Below, one piece after another: positions 1-7,247 of a stretch of DNA of 20,670 nucleotides. The stretch's first letter is position 1. The number at the start of each line of letters is the position of its first letter. The notes below the pieces were generated by a model that was given only the letters and a program-made list of their open reading frames with translations, searched no databases and was not told the DNA's origin. Source of the DNA: Planctomycetia bacterium (GTDB taxonomy: Bacteria > Planctomycetota > UBA1135 > GCA-002686595); the NCBI GenBank assembly GCA_005778045.1, contig SXKQ01000109.1, positions 1-20,670 on the forward strand. The letters run 5' to 3'. Made by a program: the position numbers and the translations under genes.

Positions 1-62
1 GTGGTCTTGCCGGCTCCGAGAAAGCCGGACAACACGGTGACAGGCACGGGACGGTGGTTCAT
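1..62 (-). CDS. CobW/P47K-family G3E GTPase, N-terminal fragment (cut by window edge)
   Basis: The reverse strand opens with an ATG at 62-60 and reads MNHRPVPVTVLSGFLGAGKT, followed by the first two bases of a further Thr codon. A short polar start, a hydrophobic beta strand and then the Walker A motif SGFLGAGKT(T) is the signature of the CobW/P47K/ZNG1 group of G3E GTPases, which act as metal chaperones for zinc or cobalt enzymes. Only 20 codons are visible, so the switch regions, the CxCC metal-binding motif and the C-terminal CobW_C domain cannot be checked. A GGAG sequence lies about 7 nt upstream of the ATG and supports this start. The gene follows the glycosidase gene on the same strand after a 69-nt gap that contains a hairpin. 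Family confidence is good. The sub-family and the metal are unknown. Confidence 0.8.
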   Translation of the reverse strand, partial: MNHRPVPVTVLSGFLGAGKT

Positions 63-71
63 GGCAGGACT

Positions 72-92
72 CCGGCGGAAGTCCTCCGCCGG
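72..92 (-). terminator. Perfect 8-bp hairpin between the glycosidase and CobW genes
   Basis: Positions 72-79 (CCGGCGGA) and 85-92 (TCCGCCGG) are perfect inverted repeats around a 5-nt loop. On the minus strand the hairpin follows the glycosidase stop codon (132) and ends just before the CobW ribosome-binding region, which overlaps the stem base at about 70-73. There is no T-tract, so it is either a weak or Rho-type terminator, or a structure masking the CobW ribosome-binding site. The loop GGACT can also pair with AGTCC immediately after the stem, giving an alternative fold. Confidence 0.4.
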
Positions 93-131
93 GACCATGC
101 TCTCCGACCGCCTCGCGCGGGTTCCCAGAAA

Positions 132-2552
132 TCAGCGCGCGGGCACGAGCAGCAGGGCGGAGGCGACTTGGCGCGCGCCCTGCGGATCGGAGGGCTTGTT
201 CACGATGAGGCCATTCACGACGAGCGTGGTCGAGCCGCCGCCGTCAAGGTTGAGGGCCTCGTGGGCGCCGCGCGCCTGCAACTCGCGGGCGAGCTCTCCG
301 AGCGTCGCGCCTACGCTCGCGTCGCTGCGGCCGTCGACGACGAGCAACAGCAAACGCCCGTCCTGCGTGTAACCGAGCGCCGTGCGAGGGTGACGCGAGG
401 AGAGCTGGCCCATGCCGGAACCCCAGAAGACCTCCTCGTCGAAGGTGATGCGTTCCGCGCCGCTCTCGAGCAGGACGGGCCCGCCGCCGAGGGCCAGCCG
501 CGGCTTCCAGCGTTCGCCACCGGCCGGGAACTTCTCACTCGGCTTCGGCTGGGGCGCGCTGACTCCGATCGGGCTCGGCTGCGGATAGCGCAGCAACTGT
601 CCGTCGACGCTGTAGACCCAGGTGATATCACACGCGCCCTTCGGGTCGATGCCGAACGCCGCGCGGGTCGGGTAGAGATTCGCGCCGTCGCGCGCGAGCG
701 AAGGGACGTTGTGCGAGAGCACCTTGCCGTCCTCGACGACGAGGCTGAGCGACTTTCCGCCCCCGAAGTAGCCCGTATTGATCGCCACGAGCGCGTCGCG
801 ATCACGCGCGAGGGACTCAACGGTCTCGAGACCGTCCGCGTCGTCGGAGAGCTCCGCGCGCGGTCTCCATTCCTTCGGAGCAGGGCTGGCCTCGACGAGC
901 CATGCGCGCAGGGGCAGCTTCTCGTCGCGAGCCTCTAACACGCGCAGGGAAGGTGGGAGTCCGGCATTCAGGTCCTCGCGCGGCTGCCAGTCGAGCATGC
1001 CGGTGCGCTGCGCCGGCTTCGCCTCGGCCAGCGCCAGTCGGCTCGGCAACGCGACGACCTCGCCGACGCGCCTCGCCACGTCGCTCGCCGGGAGCTCAAG
1101 CGTCACCGTGAGAACTTGTCCGCGCTTGGCGCTCGTGCCTGTGAACTCGAGCCAGCCTTCGCGCCAGCGCTCGACGTCCTTCGCCGTCAGGCTCGTGACC
1201 ATTCCTGCACCCGACAGCACGCCCAGACGCAGCTCCCCGGCGAGTCCGTGTCCGTCTGGCAAGCGCAAGGCCAGTCGCTGCGCTCCATCGCCGGCAGCGG
1301 AGACCGACCAACTCACCACGACCGGCTTGCCCGCCGACAGTTCGAGCGCCTTGCCACTCTCCAGCGACTTCGCGCCTTCCGCCTTCGGCAGCGCGGGCTT
1401 CGCCGGTGCACGCCAGTCATCGCGTTCACGCCACGGCGCGGCAGCCGCCCGCTTGTACGGACCCTTCGCGAGTGCCGCGAGCCGCTCGCCACCGTCGTCG
1501 AGCAGACCCTGATGGAAGAAGTACACCTCGCCGTCGAGCTTGCGCTTGCGATTGAGCTCGACCGAATCGCACAGCAGCTCTCCGCTCGCGCGCCAGTCGC
1601 CGATGCGCACGAGCACGCCGGGGAAGAGCTTGTCCTTGCGCTTCGCGACCCAGTCGAGCGCGAACACGGTGCCGAGCATCTGCTCGTACTCCGCGAACGA
1701 GCGTGCGTAGACCTGAGGGTGCAGCGCATCGAGCAGCTCGAGCTCCATCCAGCGCTCCTGCTGCTGCAGGTACTCCGTGTAGGCCCAGCTCGGAGCCCCC
1801 GGCGCCATCGAGAACACGAGGTCCGCTCGCACGGCCTTCACTTCCGCGCGCAGCTCAGTGAGGTACTTCGTCAGCCGCTCCGCTCGCCATGCGAGCCAGC
1901 GCGGCTCCTTTGTGTCACTCGGCGCGTCGCGCCCTGTCTCCGCCTTGTAAGCGGCGACGATCTCGGGGTTGTAGCCCGCCTCGCTCGGCAGCGCGGGTAG
2001 GCGATCATCGCCCTGCACGCCGTCGATGTCATACTTGCGGCACACTTCGAGCACGAGGTCGCTCATCCAGCGCTGCACCTCGGGGTCGAGCGAGTTGAGC
2101 CACGGGTAGTTGTTCTTGACGACCGGCTTGCCGTCCGCGCCGAGCGCCGCCCACTCGGGGTGCACGCGCAGCAGCTTGCCGGGAAAGCGCACGTGGCCAT
2201 CCGCGAAGCCGTACTCGAACCACGGGATGACCTCGATGCCGCGCTGGTGCGCCTCGACGATCGTCTCCGCAAGTGGATCGCGGCCCTCGTAGCGCCGGTC
2301 GATCGCTTCGCCAGTCAAGGCCCGCATGACCTCGCTGGGATAGAGCGTCGCGCCCTTGCTCCACACCACGGGGAACACGACGTTCACCCCGCCCTGAGCG
2401 AGCGACTCCATGGCGGCCGCAATCTCCGCGCGCGACTCGAAGAAGCGCGTGTCGGTGTTGGGGATCCACACGGCGCGCAGCTCGCGCTCGCCCGCGCCCG
2501 CGAGCGTCGCGAGACTTGTGGAGGCCACGAAAGCTAGGATTCCTCGCTGCAT
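132..2552 (-). CDS. Secreted GHL10-like glycoside hydrolase fused to a phosphodiester glycosidase (NAGPA/DUF2233) domain
   Basis: This is an 806-aa protein if it starts at the ATG 2552-2550. That ATG gives a typical signal peptide, with Arg3, a hydrophobic stretch to about residue 18 and cleavage near AGA-GE. Residues about 24-400 resemble the GHL10/DUF187 glycosyl-hydrolase-like TIM barrel: ELRAVWIPNTDTRFF, GGVNVVFPVVW, a YP motif, RGIEVIPWFEYGF and YDIDGVQGDDR (residues 175-184, with acidic residues where the family has DGIHFDDY). About 160 residues of linker or beta-rich sequence follow. Residues about 585-806 are a phosphodiester glycosidase (NAGPA) domain with AINTGYF (590-596), RHPRTALGYT and LNLDGGGSTTL (767-777). 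The inferred role is periplasmic or extracellular cleavage of glycans or GlcNAc-1-phosphate-type diesters. A longer reading to 2684 is open but would overlap the divergent oxidoreductase gene and bury the signal peptide. A GTG at 2558-2556 is a possible alternative start. Confidence 0.87.
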   Translation of the reverse strand: MQRGILAFVASTSLATLAGAGERELRAVWIPNTDTRFFESRAEIAAAMESLAQGGVNVVFPVVWSKGATLYPSEVMRALTGEAIDRRYEGRDPLAETIVEAHQRGIEVIPWFEYGFADGHVRFPGKLLRVHPEWAALGADGKPVVKNNYPWLNSLDPEVQRWMSDLVLEVCRKYDIDGVQGDDRLPALPSEAGYNPEIVAAYKAETGRDAPSDTKEPRWLAWRAERLTKYLTELRAEVKAVRADLVFSMAPGAPSWAYTEYLQQQERWMELELLDALHPQVYARSFAEYEQMLGTVFALDWVAKRKDKLFPGVLVRIGDWRASGELLCDSVELNRKRKLDGEVYFFHQGLLDDGGERLAALAKGPYKRAAAAPWRERDDWRAPAKPALPKAEGAKSLESGKALELSAGKPVVVSWSVSAAGDGAQRLALRLPDGHGLAGELRLGVLSGAGMVTSLTAKDVERWREGWLEFTGTSAKRGQVLTVTLELPASDVARRVGEVVALPSRLALAEAKPAQRTGMLDWQPREDLNAGLPPSLRVLEARDEKLPLRAWLVEASPAPKEWRPRAELSDDADGLETVESLARDRDALVAINTGYFGGGKSLSLVVEDGKVLSHNVPSLARDGANLYPTRAAFGIDPKGACDITWVYSVDGQLLRYPQPSPIGVSAPQPKPSEKFPAGGERWKPRLALGGGPVLLESGAERITFDEEVFWGSGMGQLSSRHPRTALGYTQDGRLLLLVVDGRSDASVGATLGELARELQARGAHEALNLDGGGSTTLVVNGLIVNKPSDPQGARQVASALLLVPAR

Positions 2553-4203
2553 GAGCACGAAGACGATCTCTGTGGATGTTTTGGTGGTCGGAGGCGGGGC
2601 GAGCGGCGCGGCAGCCGCGTGGCAGGCGGCACGGCTAGGTGCGCGCACGCTCGTGGTCGAGCCGACGCCTTGGCTCGGCGGCATGGTAACCGCCGCGGGC
2701 GTAAGTGCCTTGGATGGTAACGAGGGAGCGTTGGGAAGTGGCTTCTTCGGCGCTTTCCGCGCGGAGATCGAGGCCCACTACGGCGGCGCGCACAACGTGC
2801 GTACAGGCTGGGTGAGCAACACCTGCTTCGAGCCGCACTTCGGCGCGCAGGTGATGGCGCGCAAGGTGCGCGAAAGCGGCGCCGAGGTGTGGCATGGTGC
2901 CGAGCTGGTGGAGGTGCTGCGCGACGGGAAGCGCGTCATGGGCGTGCGCGTGCGCATGGGTGGCGAGCTCGCGACCGTGCATGCGAAGATCACGGTTGAA
3001 GCGACCGAATTTGGCGACGTGCTGGCGCTCGGGGGCATTCCTCATCGGCTCGGGCGCGAGAGCGCGGCGCAGACGGGCGAACCCGACGCGCCGGCTCACC
3101 CGGATATGGAGCTGCAGGACCAGACCTACGTCGCGATCCTGAAGAAGCACGCAGGCAAGGCCGCGCCGTTGCCGCGCCCCGAGAGCCACGACCCTGCGCT
3201 CTTCGACTGCTCGACGTCGGATCGCTGCACCACTCCGGACCCTGTCCGCCTGAACCACGGCCTGCACGACTGGTCGAGCTTCCTCAGCTACGCGCTGCTG
3301 CCGAACGACAAGTTCATGCTGAACTGGCCGTTCCACTCGAATGACAGCCCCGCGAACGGGCTGTTTGGGAGCGCCGAGGAGCGCGCGCAGTGCATCGCGG
3401 ACGCCAAGCGGCGCACGCTCGCCTTCGTGCACTACATGCAGAACGAGCTCGGCCACCCCGAGTGGGGCCTCGCGGACGAGTTCGGCACCGTGGACGGCTT
3501 GCCGTGGATTCCCTACGTGCGCGAGAGTCGGCGCGCTGAGCCGCTGCGCTGGATGCGCGAGCAGGACGTCGTGCCCGCGACGGGCGCGCCGCGGCCGCCG
3601 ATGCAGCCCGACGCGATCGCGATCGGAGACTACTTCCTCGATCACCATCACTCGAAGAGCCACTACCCACCCGAGACGCGCCTCGACGAGCGCTACCCGA
3701 AGAACGCGCCATTCCAGATTCCCTTCGCCGCGCTCGTGCCGCGCGACACGGACGGGCTCGTGCTCGCCGAGAAGTCGATCGGCATCACGCACATCGTGAA
3801 CGGCTGCTCGCGGCTGCAGCCTGTCGTGATGTTGATCGGACAGGCTGCTGGTGCCGCTGCGGCGCTGTGCGCGAAGCGCGATCTCGCACCGCGCTCGCTC
3901 CCCGCTCGCGATGTGCAGGAAGCCTTGCTGTCCGAGCGCACGATGCTCGTCCCCATGCGCGACCTGCCCTCGACGCACCCGCACTTCGTCGCCGTGCAGC
4001 GTCTCGCCGTGCTCGGCCTCGTGACTTCGAGTGATCCCGTTCACTTCCGACCCGATGAGGCGCTCTCGCGCGGTGAGGCTCTCGCGCTCGTTGAACGCTT
4101 CGCCGCTCTGCGCCTCGCGCCACGCGACGCCGCGCTCGGCGCGTGGAAGTCCGGCATGACGAGGGCGGAGCTCTGCTCCGCGCTCGATGCGCTACGCAGC
4201 TAG
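2551..4203 (+). CDS. FAD-dependent oxidoreductase (FAD_oxidored, PF12831-like) with SLH-like C-terminus
   Basis: This is a 550-aa flavoprotein starting at the ATG 2551-2553. The Rossmann dinucleotide fold is immediate: VDVLVVGGGASGAAAAWQAA (residues 8-27) has the GxGxxG-type loop, and an acidic residue ends strand 2 (LVVEP, Glu37), as expected for FAD ribose binding. WLGGMVTAAGVSALDGN (from residue 41) and the later TDGLVLAEKSIGITHIVNGCSRLQPVVMLIGQAAGAAAAL match the FAD_oxidored family common in Planctomycetota, where it often accompanies glycoside hydrolases. The substrate is unknown. The last 75 residues (about 474-550; HPHFVAVQRLAVLGLV, then FRPDEALSRGEALALVERF) look like an S-layer-homology repeat. 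No signal peptide is apparent at this start. A longer reading from 2410 lies antisense to the signal peptide and first domain of the neighbouring gene and adds nothing recognisable. AGGAT at 2536-2540 is a possible ribosome-binding site. The start codon overlaps that of the divergent glycosidase. Confidence 0.88.
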   Translation: MSTKTISVDVLVVGGGASGAAAAWQAARLGARTLVVEPTPWLGGMVTAAGVSALDGNEGALGSGFFGAFRAEIEAHYGGAHNVRTGWVSNTCFEPHFGAQVMARKVRESGAEVWHGAELVEVLRDGKRVMGVRVRMGGELATVHAKITVEATEFGDVLALGGIPHRLGRESAAQTGEPDAPAHPDMELQDQTYVAILKKHAGKAAPLPRPESHDPALFDCSTSDRCTTPDPVRLNHGLHDWSSFLSYALLPNDKFMLNWPFHSNDSPANGLFGSAEERAQCIADAKRRTLAFVHYMQNELGHPEWGLADEFGTVDGLPWIPYVRESRRAEPLRWMREQDVVPATGAPRPPMQPDAIAIGDYFLDHHHSKSHYPPETRLDERYPKNAPFQIPFAALVPRDTDGLVLAEKSIGITHIVNGCSRLQPVVMLIGQAAGAAAALCAKRDLAPRSLPARDVQEALLSERTMLVPMRDLPSTHPHFVAVQRLAVLGLVTSSDPVHFRPDEALSRGEALALVERFAALRLAPRDAALGAWKSGMTRAELCSALDALRS

Positions 4204-4252
4204 ACCCGCCGGCGATACAGCGACGCGACAGCTCCGTTCGCGCTCCCGCGTG

Positions 4253-4278
4253 GCATGCGAGCGATGGGACTCGCATGC
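4253..4278. terminator. Hairpin 50 nt after the oxidoreductase stop codon
   Basis: GCATGCGAG (4253-4261) pairs perfectly with CTCGCATGC (4270-4278) across an 8-nt loop, and the outer TGGCATGC/GCATGCCA also offers alternative pairing. It lies just past the FAD oxidoreductase stop and before the first recognisable part of the decayed gene. No T-tract follows, so the assignment as a terminator rests on position and stem strength only. Confidence 0.4.
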
Positions 4279-5598
4279 GCATGCCACCTCGTGACGGAGC
4301 CGCGGAGGACGGATAGATCCCTCTTCTCTTTCCGCAAGGGGCGGACGCTCGCGGAGCCCGGGACGCTCGAATTGGGCGTGGACGGACTCGAGGCGCTGAG
4401 AACGCCGGGCTATCCGTGGTGGCCGACAATCGCGATCAAGCTGGTGGGTTTCGACGTCGAAGCGATCACGCTGGCGCAAGTCCTCTTGTACGAAAGCGCG
4501 CTCATGTTCGTGGCGCTTTCGCTGCGTGGCGCCGTGAGCACGCGCGGACTCGTCGCGCGCTCAGTGCTGCGGGCGCTGAGCCTGACGCAGCAGTACTGCA
4601 CGCGCTACCTCATATCGGAGTGCGTGTTCGAGTGGCTATGCCTCGTCACGCTCGGCTGTCACTTCTTCGCGCACTCGTCGTCGCAGGGTCGAGCCGCGTG
4701 GTGGCTCGTCGCCAGCGCGTTCGCGCAACACAAAAACTCGGAGCCACGCGCGGTCTCGCGAAAGCGAGCATGCCGATTGTCAGGATCGCCAGCTTCGCAG
4801 CGCTGACGTTGCTCATCGGGTTGTACCGCGGCCACATGACGTGCAGCCGGCTCGGAGTCTTGTCCATGGTGAAGCTCGCGGACATGCAGGGCGCGATCCA
4901 GACGGGGACGCTCAACCCGTGCGTTCTGGAGCCACGCGACTTCGATCCAGACTGCGTGCGGATCAAGGTGGCGGGGGTCCTCTCGGTTCATCCCGCAGAC
5001 GCTCTACCGTCGCACTTTCAAGCTCGGCGTGCCCGAGCGCGAGCGCATCCGCAGCATCGAGGACGAGTTGGGTCGCATGGACGCGGAGTCCAACGCGGCG
5101 TTACCGCCCGCAGCGCGCCTCGTGACGTTCGTGCGTCCGACATGATGGAACGTGCGGTTACCGCCTTCGCTCCACTTCCTGCACAGTCGGTTCCTCGAGG
5201 ACTTCAGCGAGTGGGGCGACGGGAGCGTTGCCAAGCATGCGCGCAAGATGTGCGACATCCTCCACCGGGACGCCAGACTTCCGATCGTCGCGCGCGAGCC
5301 GCGTGTGGGCCGCTTCAGCGAGTTGCCGCTCGGCCTGCGCAAGTGGTACGCGCACGTCGACTGCCCCCTCCCCCTGCGAGGCTTCGCGCCCGCGTGCGGG
5401 AGGATCGCGCGCGGACGGCTATCGCTCGCCGCTCCGTTCTGCATCGTGCTGGCGAGCTCCGCCCTGCTCTCCTTCCTTGGCCAGCAGGAGTGGCGGTACA
5501 TGGGCGTGATGGCCATGTTTCTTGTGCTCCAGCTCGTCATCGCGCACGGTTACGTGGGGCCGGCGGCTCAAAAGCAGGATCGACTCGCAAGCCGCTGA
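4255..5598 (+). pseudogene. Decayed polytopic glycosyltransferase-like (GT39/ArnT-type) membrane protein gene
   Basis: Three successive stretches in two frames together read as one membrane glycosyltransferase-like protein. From about 4306 the first frame gives DGLEALRTPGYPWWPTIAIK, then ITLAQVLLYESALMFVALSL, then YCTRYLISECVFEWLCLVTL up to about 4725. This is the RTPGYP motif and following helices typical of PMT/GT39-like proteins. Reading then shifts near the AAAAA run at 4732-4736 into the -1 frame (MPIVRIASFAALTLLIGLYR, then DFDPDCVRIKVAG). It shifts back near the GGGGG run at 4973-4977 (FIPQTLYRRTFKLGVPERER, DELGRMDAESNAALPP), hits an in-frame TGA at 5143-5145 and continues to 5598. The final part ends with a hydrophobic segment (WRYMGVMAMFLVLQLVIAHG). 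The N-terminal first transmembrane segment normally preceding RTPGYP is not found. Sequencing error at the homopolymers could explain the shifts but not easily the TGA. The family match is by motif and is moderately sure. Confidence 0.65.
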
Positions 5599-5616
5599 TG
5601 CAGCCGCGAGTCGATC
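5578..5616. terminator. Bidirectional hairpin between the pseudogene and the porin gene
   Basis: GATCGACTCGC (5578-5588) and GCGAGTCGATC (5606-5616) form a perfect 11-bp stem. The enclosed sequence can add an inner GCTG/CAGC stem. It overlaps the last stop codon of the plus-strand decayed gene (5596-5598) and lies 29 nt beyond the porin stop (5645) on the other strand, which is the expected place for a shared terminator of convergent genes. There is no long T-tract on either side. Confidence 0.55.
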
Positions 5617-5644
5617 GCAGGTCGGCGCTGCATGCAGCGCGCGC

Positions 5645-6979
5645 TCAGAACTGGACTCGCAAGCGTGCGCCGAGCACCGTTGCGGTGCTCTGGTTCTTGA
5701 GCAGCGGATCGGTAACCTGAACGTCGAAGGTGAGGCCGACTCCAGGCGTCAAGGCGAGGTCGTAGAAGGCCTCGAAGCGGTTCGCGGAGTCCGACAACAC
5801 GAAGCCAGCCGGAATCGGCAGGGAACTCGTCTCCGAGAGTGCGTAGCCGACTCCGAGCGTGTCGAGTTCGCGCCCCTCGAACAGGCCCTTGGCGCCGATG
5901 CCGCCGCTCACGGTCCACTCGATCGGATTCGTGCCCGCGTCCGCGAAGCCGGCTCGCGCGAACAGCCCGAGGCCTTCGCGGTCGACACGGCCATTGTTCA
6001 CGTCGATCGGGCCGGAACCCGAGCCTTCGACGGATAGGTACTGCCACGCGTTGACGAACGCGCACCAGCTGTCATCCCGCGTGTTGAGCCCGAGCCCCGG
6101 AGGCAGGATCAGCCGACCGCTCAGGTCCGCGAACTCGCGGTCGAAGGCGTACTGGTAGGTCGCGCGGAAGCCGCCCGGCAGGCTTCCGAGCTCGTACTGT
6201 GTCGCGTACGCGGTCGCCCACACGAGGCCCTCGTCGAGCGTCCCTGTCCCGGTCGTGGTCGAGGAGTCCTCGGATGCGTAGAGCGACATCGAGAATGTCG
6301 TGCCAGGCTCCGGCAGCACGAGCACGCCGGCGCCGAGCGTCGAGTACGGATTGAACAGCGAGGTGACCGAAGCGCTGGTGAACGGGTGGCCCAGGAACTG
6401 CGTCGTGCCGTCGCCGCCCGCGAACTCGTTCGCGTCTCCGCCGAGGAGCGTGAACTTACCCGCGTAGAACGCGAGCTCCTTCGAGACGAACTGCGTGTAG
6501 AGCAGCTCCGTCACAGCCGCGGGGATGTCCTCGTCGCGCTTGTCTGTGAGAGGGAAGTACAGCATGTCGGACACCGGCAACAGCGCGCCGGAGTCGCCGT
6601 TCACCGAGCGCCCGAAGCGCGACTCGACCTTCAAGGTCACGAGTCCGCCGGGCATCGCGCCCATGCGATCGAGATCGAACTGTGCCAGCGCCTGCACCCG
6701 CGCACCCAACGCCGAGTCACTGTCCCGACCGCCGTCCACCACGCCTTGCGCGAGCTGCGCATACGACAGTCCGAGCTGGATGCCCTTCTGGGCGAGGCTC
6801 GTTCGATGGCCGCCCCAGTCGCCGGTCAGGTGCTCGCGCAAGCTCCACGGTAGCCCGCCATCCGCGGCGTAGTCGGGGATCGGCAGGATGCCCTGCGCGT
6901 GAGCACCCTGCGCGAGCAGGCTGGCGCCGATCAGGATCGCGAGGGGGCGCTTCAGCGCGTTACGAGACTTCGTCTGCAT
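5645..6979 (-). CDS. Carbohydrate porin, OprB family (outer membrane beta-barrel)
   Basis: This is a 444-aa protein when started at the ATG 6979-6977, which yields a clear signal peptide: basic MQTKSRNALKR, a hydrophobic core PLAILIGASLLA, and AHA cleavage after residue 28. The mature N-terminus contains SLREHLTGDWGGHRTSLAQK, the hallmark of OprB-type carbohydrate porins. Alternating hydrophobic and polar strands follow (GLSYAQLAQGVVDGG, GLVTLKVESRFG). The protein ends with ATVLGARLRVQF, whose terminal Phe is the usual outer-membrane barrel sorting residue. The role is passive diffusion of sugars or other small solutes across the outer membrane. A longer reading to 7183 is open but would destroy the signal peptide. 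No good ribosome-binding site precedes the ATG. Instead a run of nine C (coding strand) ends 2 nt before it. The gene is the last of a five-gene minus-strand series. Confidence 0.88.
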   Translation of the reverse strand: MQTKSRNALKRPLAILIGASLLAQGAHAQGILPIPDYAADGGLPWSLREHLTGDWGGHRTSLAQKGIQLGLSYAQLAQGVVDGGRDSDSALGARVQALAQFDLDRMGAMPGGLVTLKVESRFGRSVNGDSGALLPVSDMLYFPLTDKRDEDIPAAVTELLYTQFVSKELAFYAGKFTLLGGDANEFAGGDGTTQFLGHPFTSASVTSLFNPYSTLGAGVLVLPEPGTTFSMSLYASEDSSTTTGTGTLDEGLVWATAYATQYELGSLPGGFRATYQYAFDREFADLSGRLILPPGLGLNTRDDSWCAFVNAWQYLSVEGSGSGPIDVNNGRVDREGLGLFARAGFADAGTNPIEWTVSGGIGAKGLFEGRELDTLGVGYALSETSSLPIPAGFVLSDSANRFEAFYDLALTPGVGLTFDVQVTDPLLKNQSTATVLGARLRVQF

Positions 6980-6981
6980 GC

Positions 6982-6990
6982 GGGGGGGGG
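6982..6990. repeat. Homopolymeric G9 (C9 on coding strand) tract at the porin start
   Basis: Nine consecutive G residues on the plus strand lie 2 nt upstream of the porin ATG (6979) in the sense orientation, exactly where a Shine-Dalgarno or spacer would sit. Tracts of this length are prone to slipped-strand length change. None of the other gene starts in the window has one. Confidence 0.9.
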
Positions 6991-7225
6991 CTTTGCTCGA
7001 TGTCCGGAGGCGAAGCCCTCGGACGTGCGATTGCGGAAGGTACAGCGCAGGTCGTGGCCTCGACGCTTCGCGACGCGCCCGGAGCGCGACGCCGCTGCCT
7101 AGGTTATTCCGGCTCGCAGCCCCTGAACAGAGAGCACCTGACGGCGAGAACGCGCCATCGCGTCGCGCGGCCCCCGCATGCAAGCGAAGGCTCGCCTGAA
7201 GAGGTTGGGGCGGACAGCCGTCTGG

Positions 7226-7242
7226 CGTCGACTTGCTCGACG
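7226..7242 (-). terminator. Small hairpin after the hydantoinase gene
   Basis: CGTCGA (7226-7231) and TCGACG (7237-7242) form a 6-bp stem with a 5-nt loop. On the minus strand it begins 5 nt after the hydantoinase stop codon (7250-7248). It is short and lacks a T-tract, so it is only a possible terminator. The porin start lies 268 nt beyond the stop, so the porin probably has its own promoter. Confidence 0.3.
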
Positions 7243-7247
7243 GCCTG

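Noticed and set aside
2410..2550. Longer N-terminus for the FAD oxidoreductase
   Set aside because: The extra 47 residues are basic, non-conserved-looking and antisense to the neighbour's signal peptide and first domain. The FAD fold starts right after 2551.
6980..7183. Longer N-terminus for the porin (68 extra residues)
   Set aside because: It would place a standard signal peptide internally. The frame is open only because stops are rare at this G+C.
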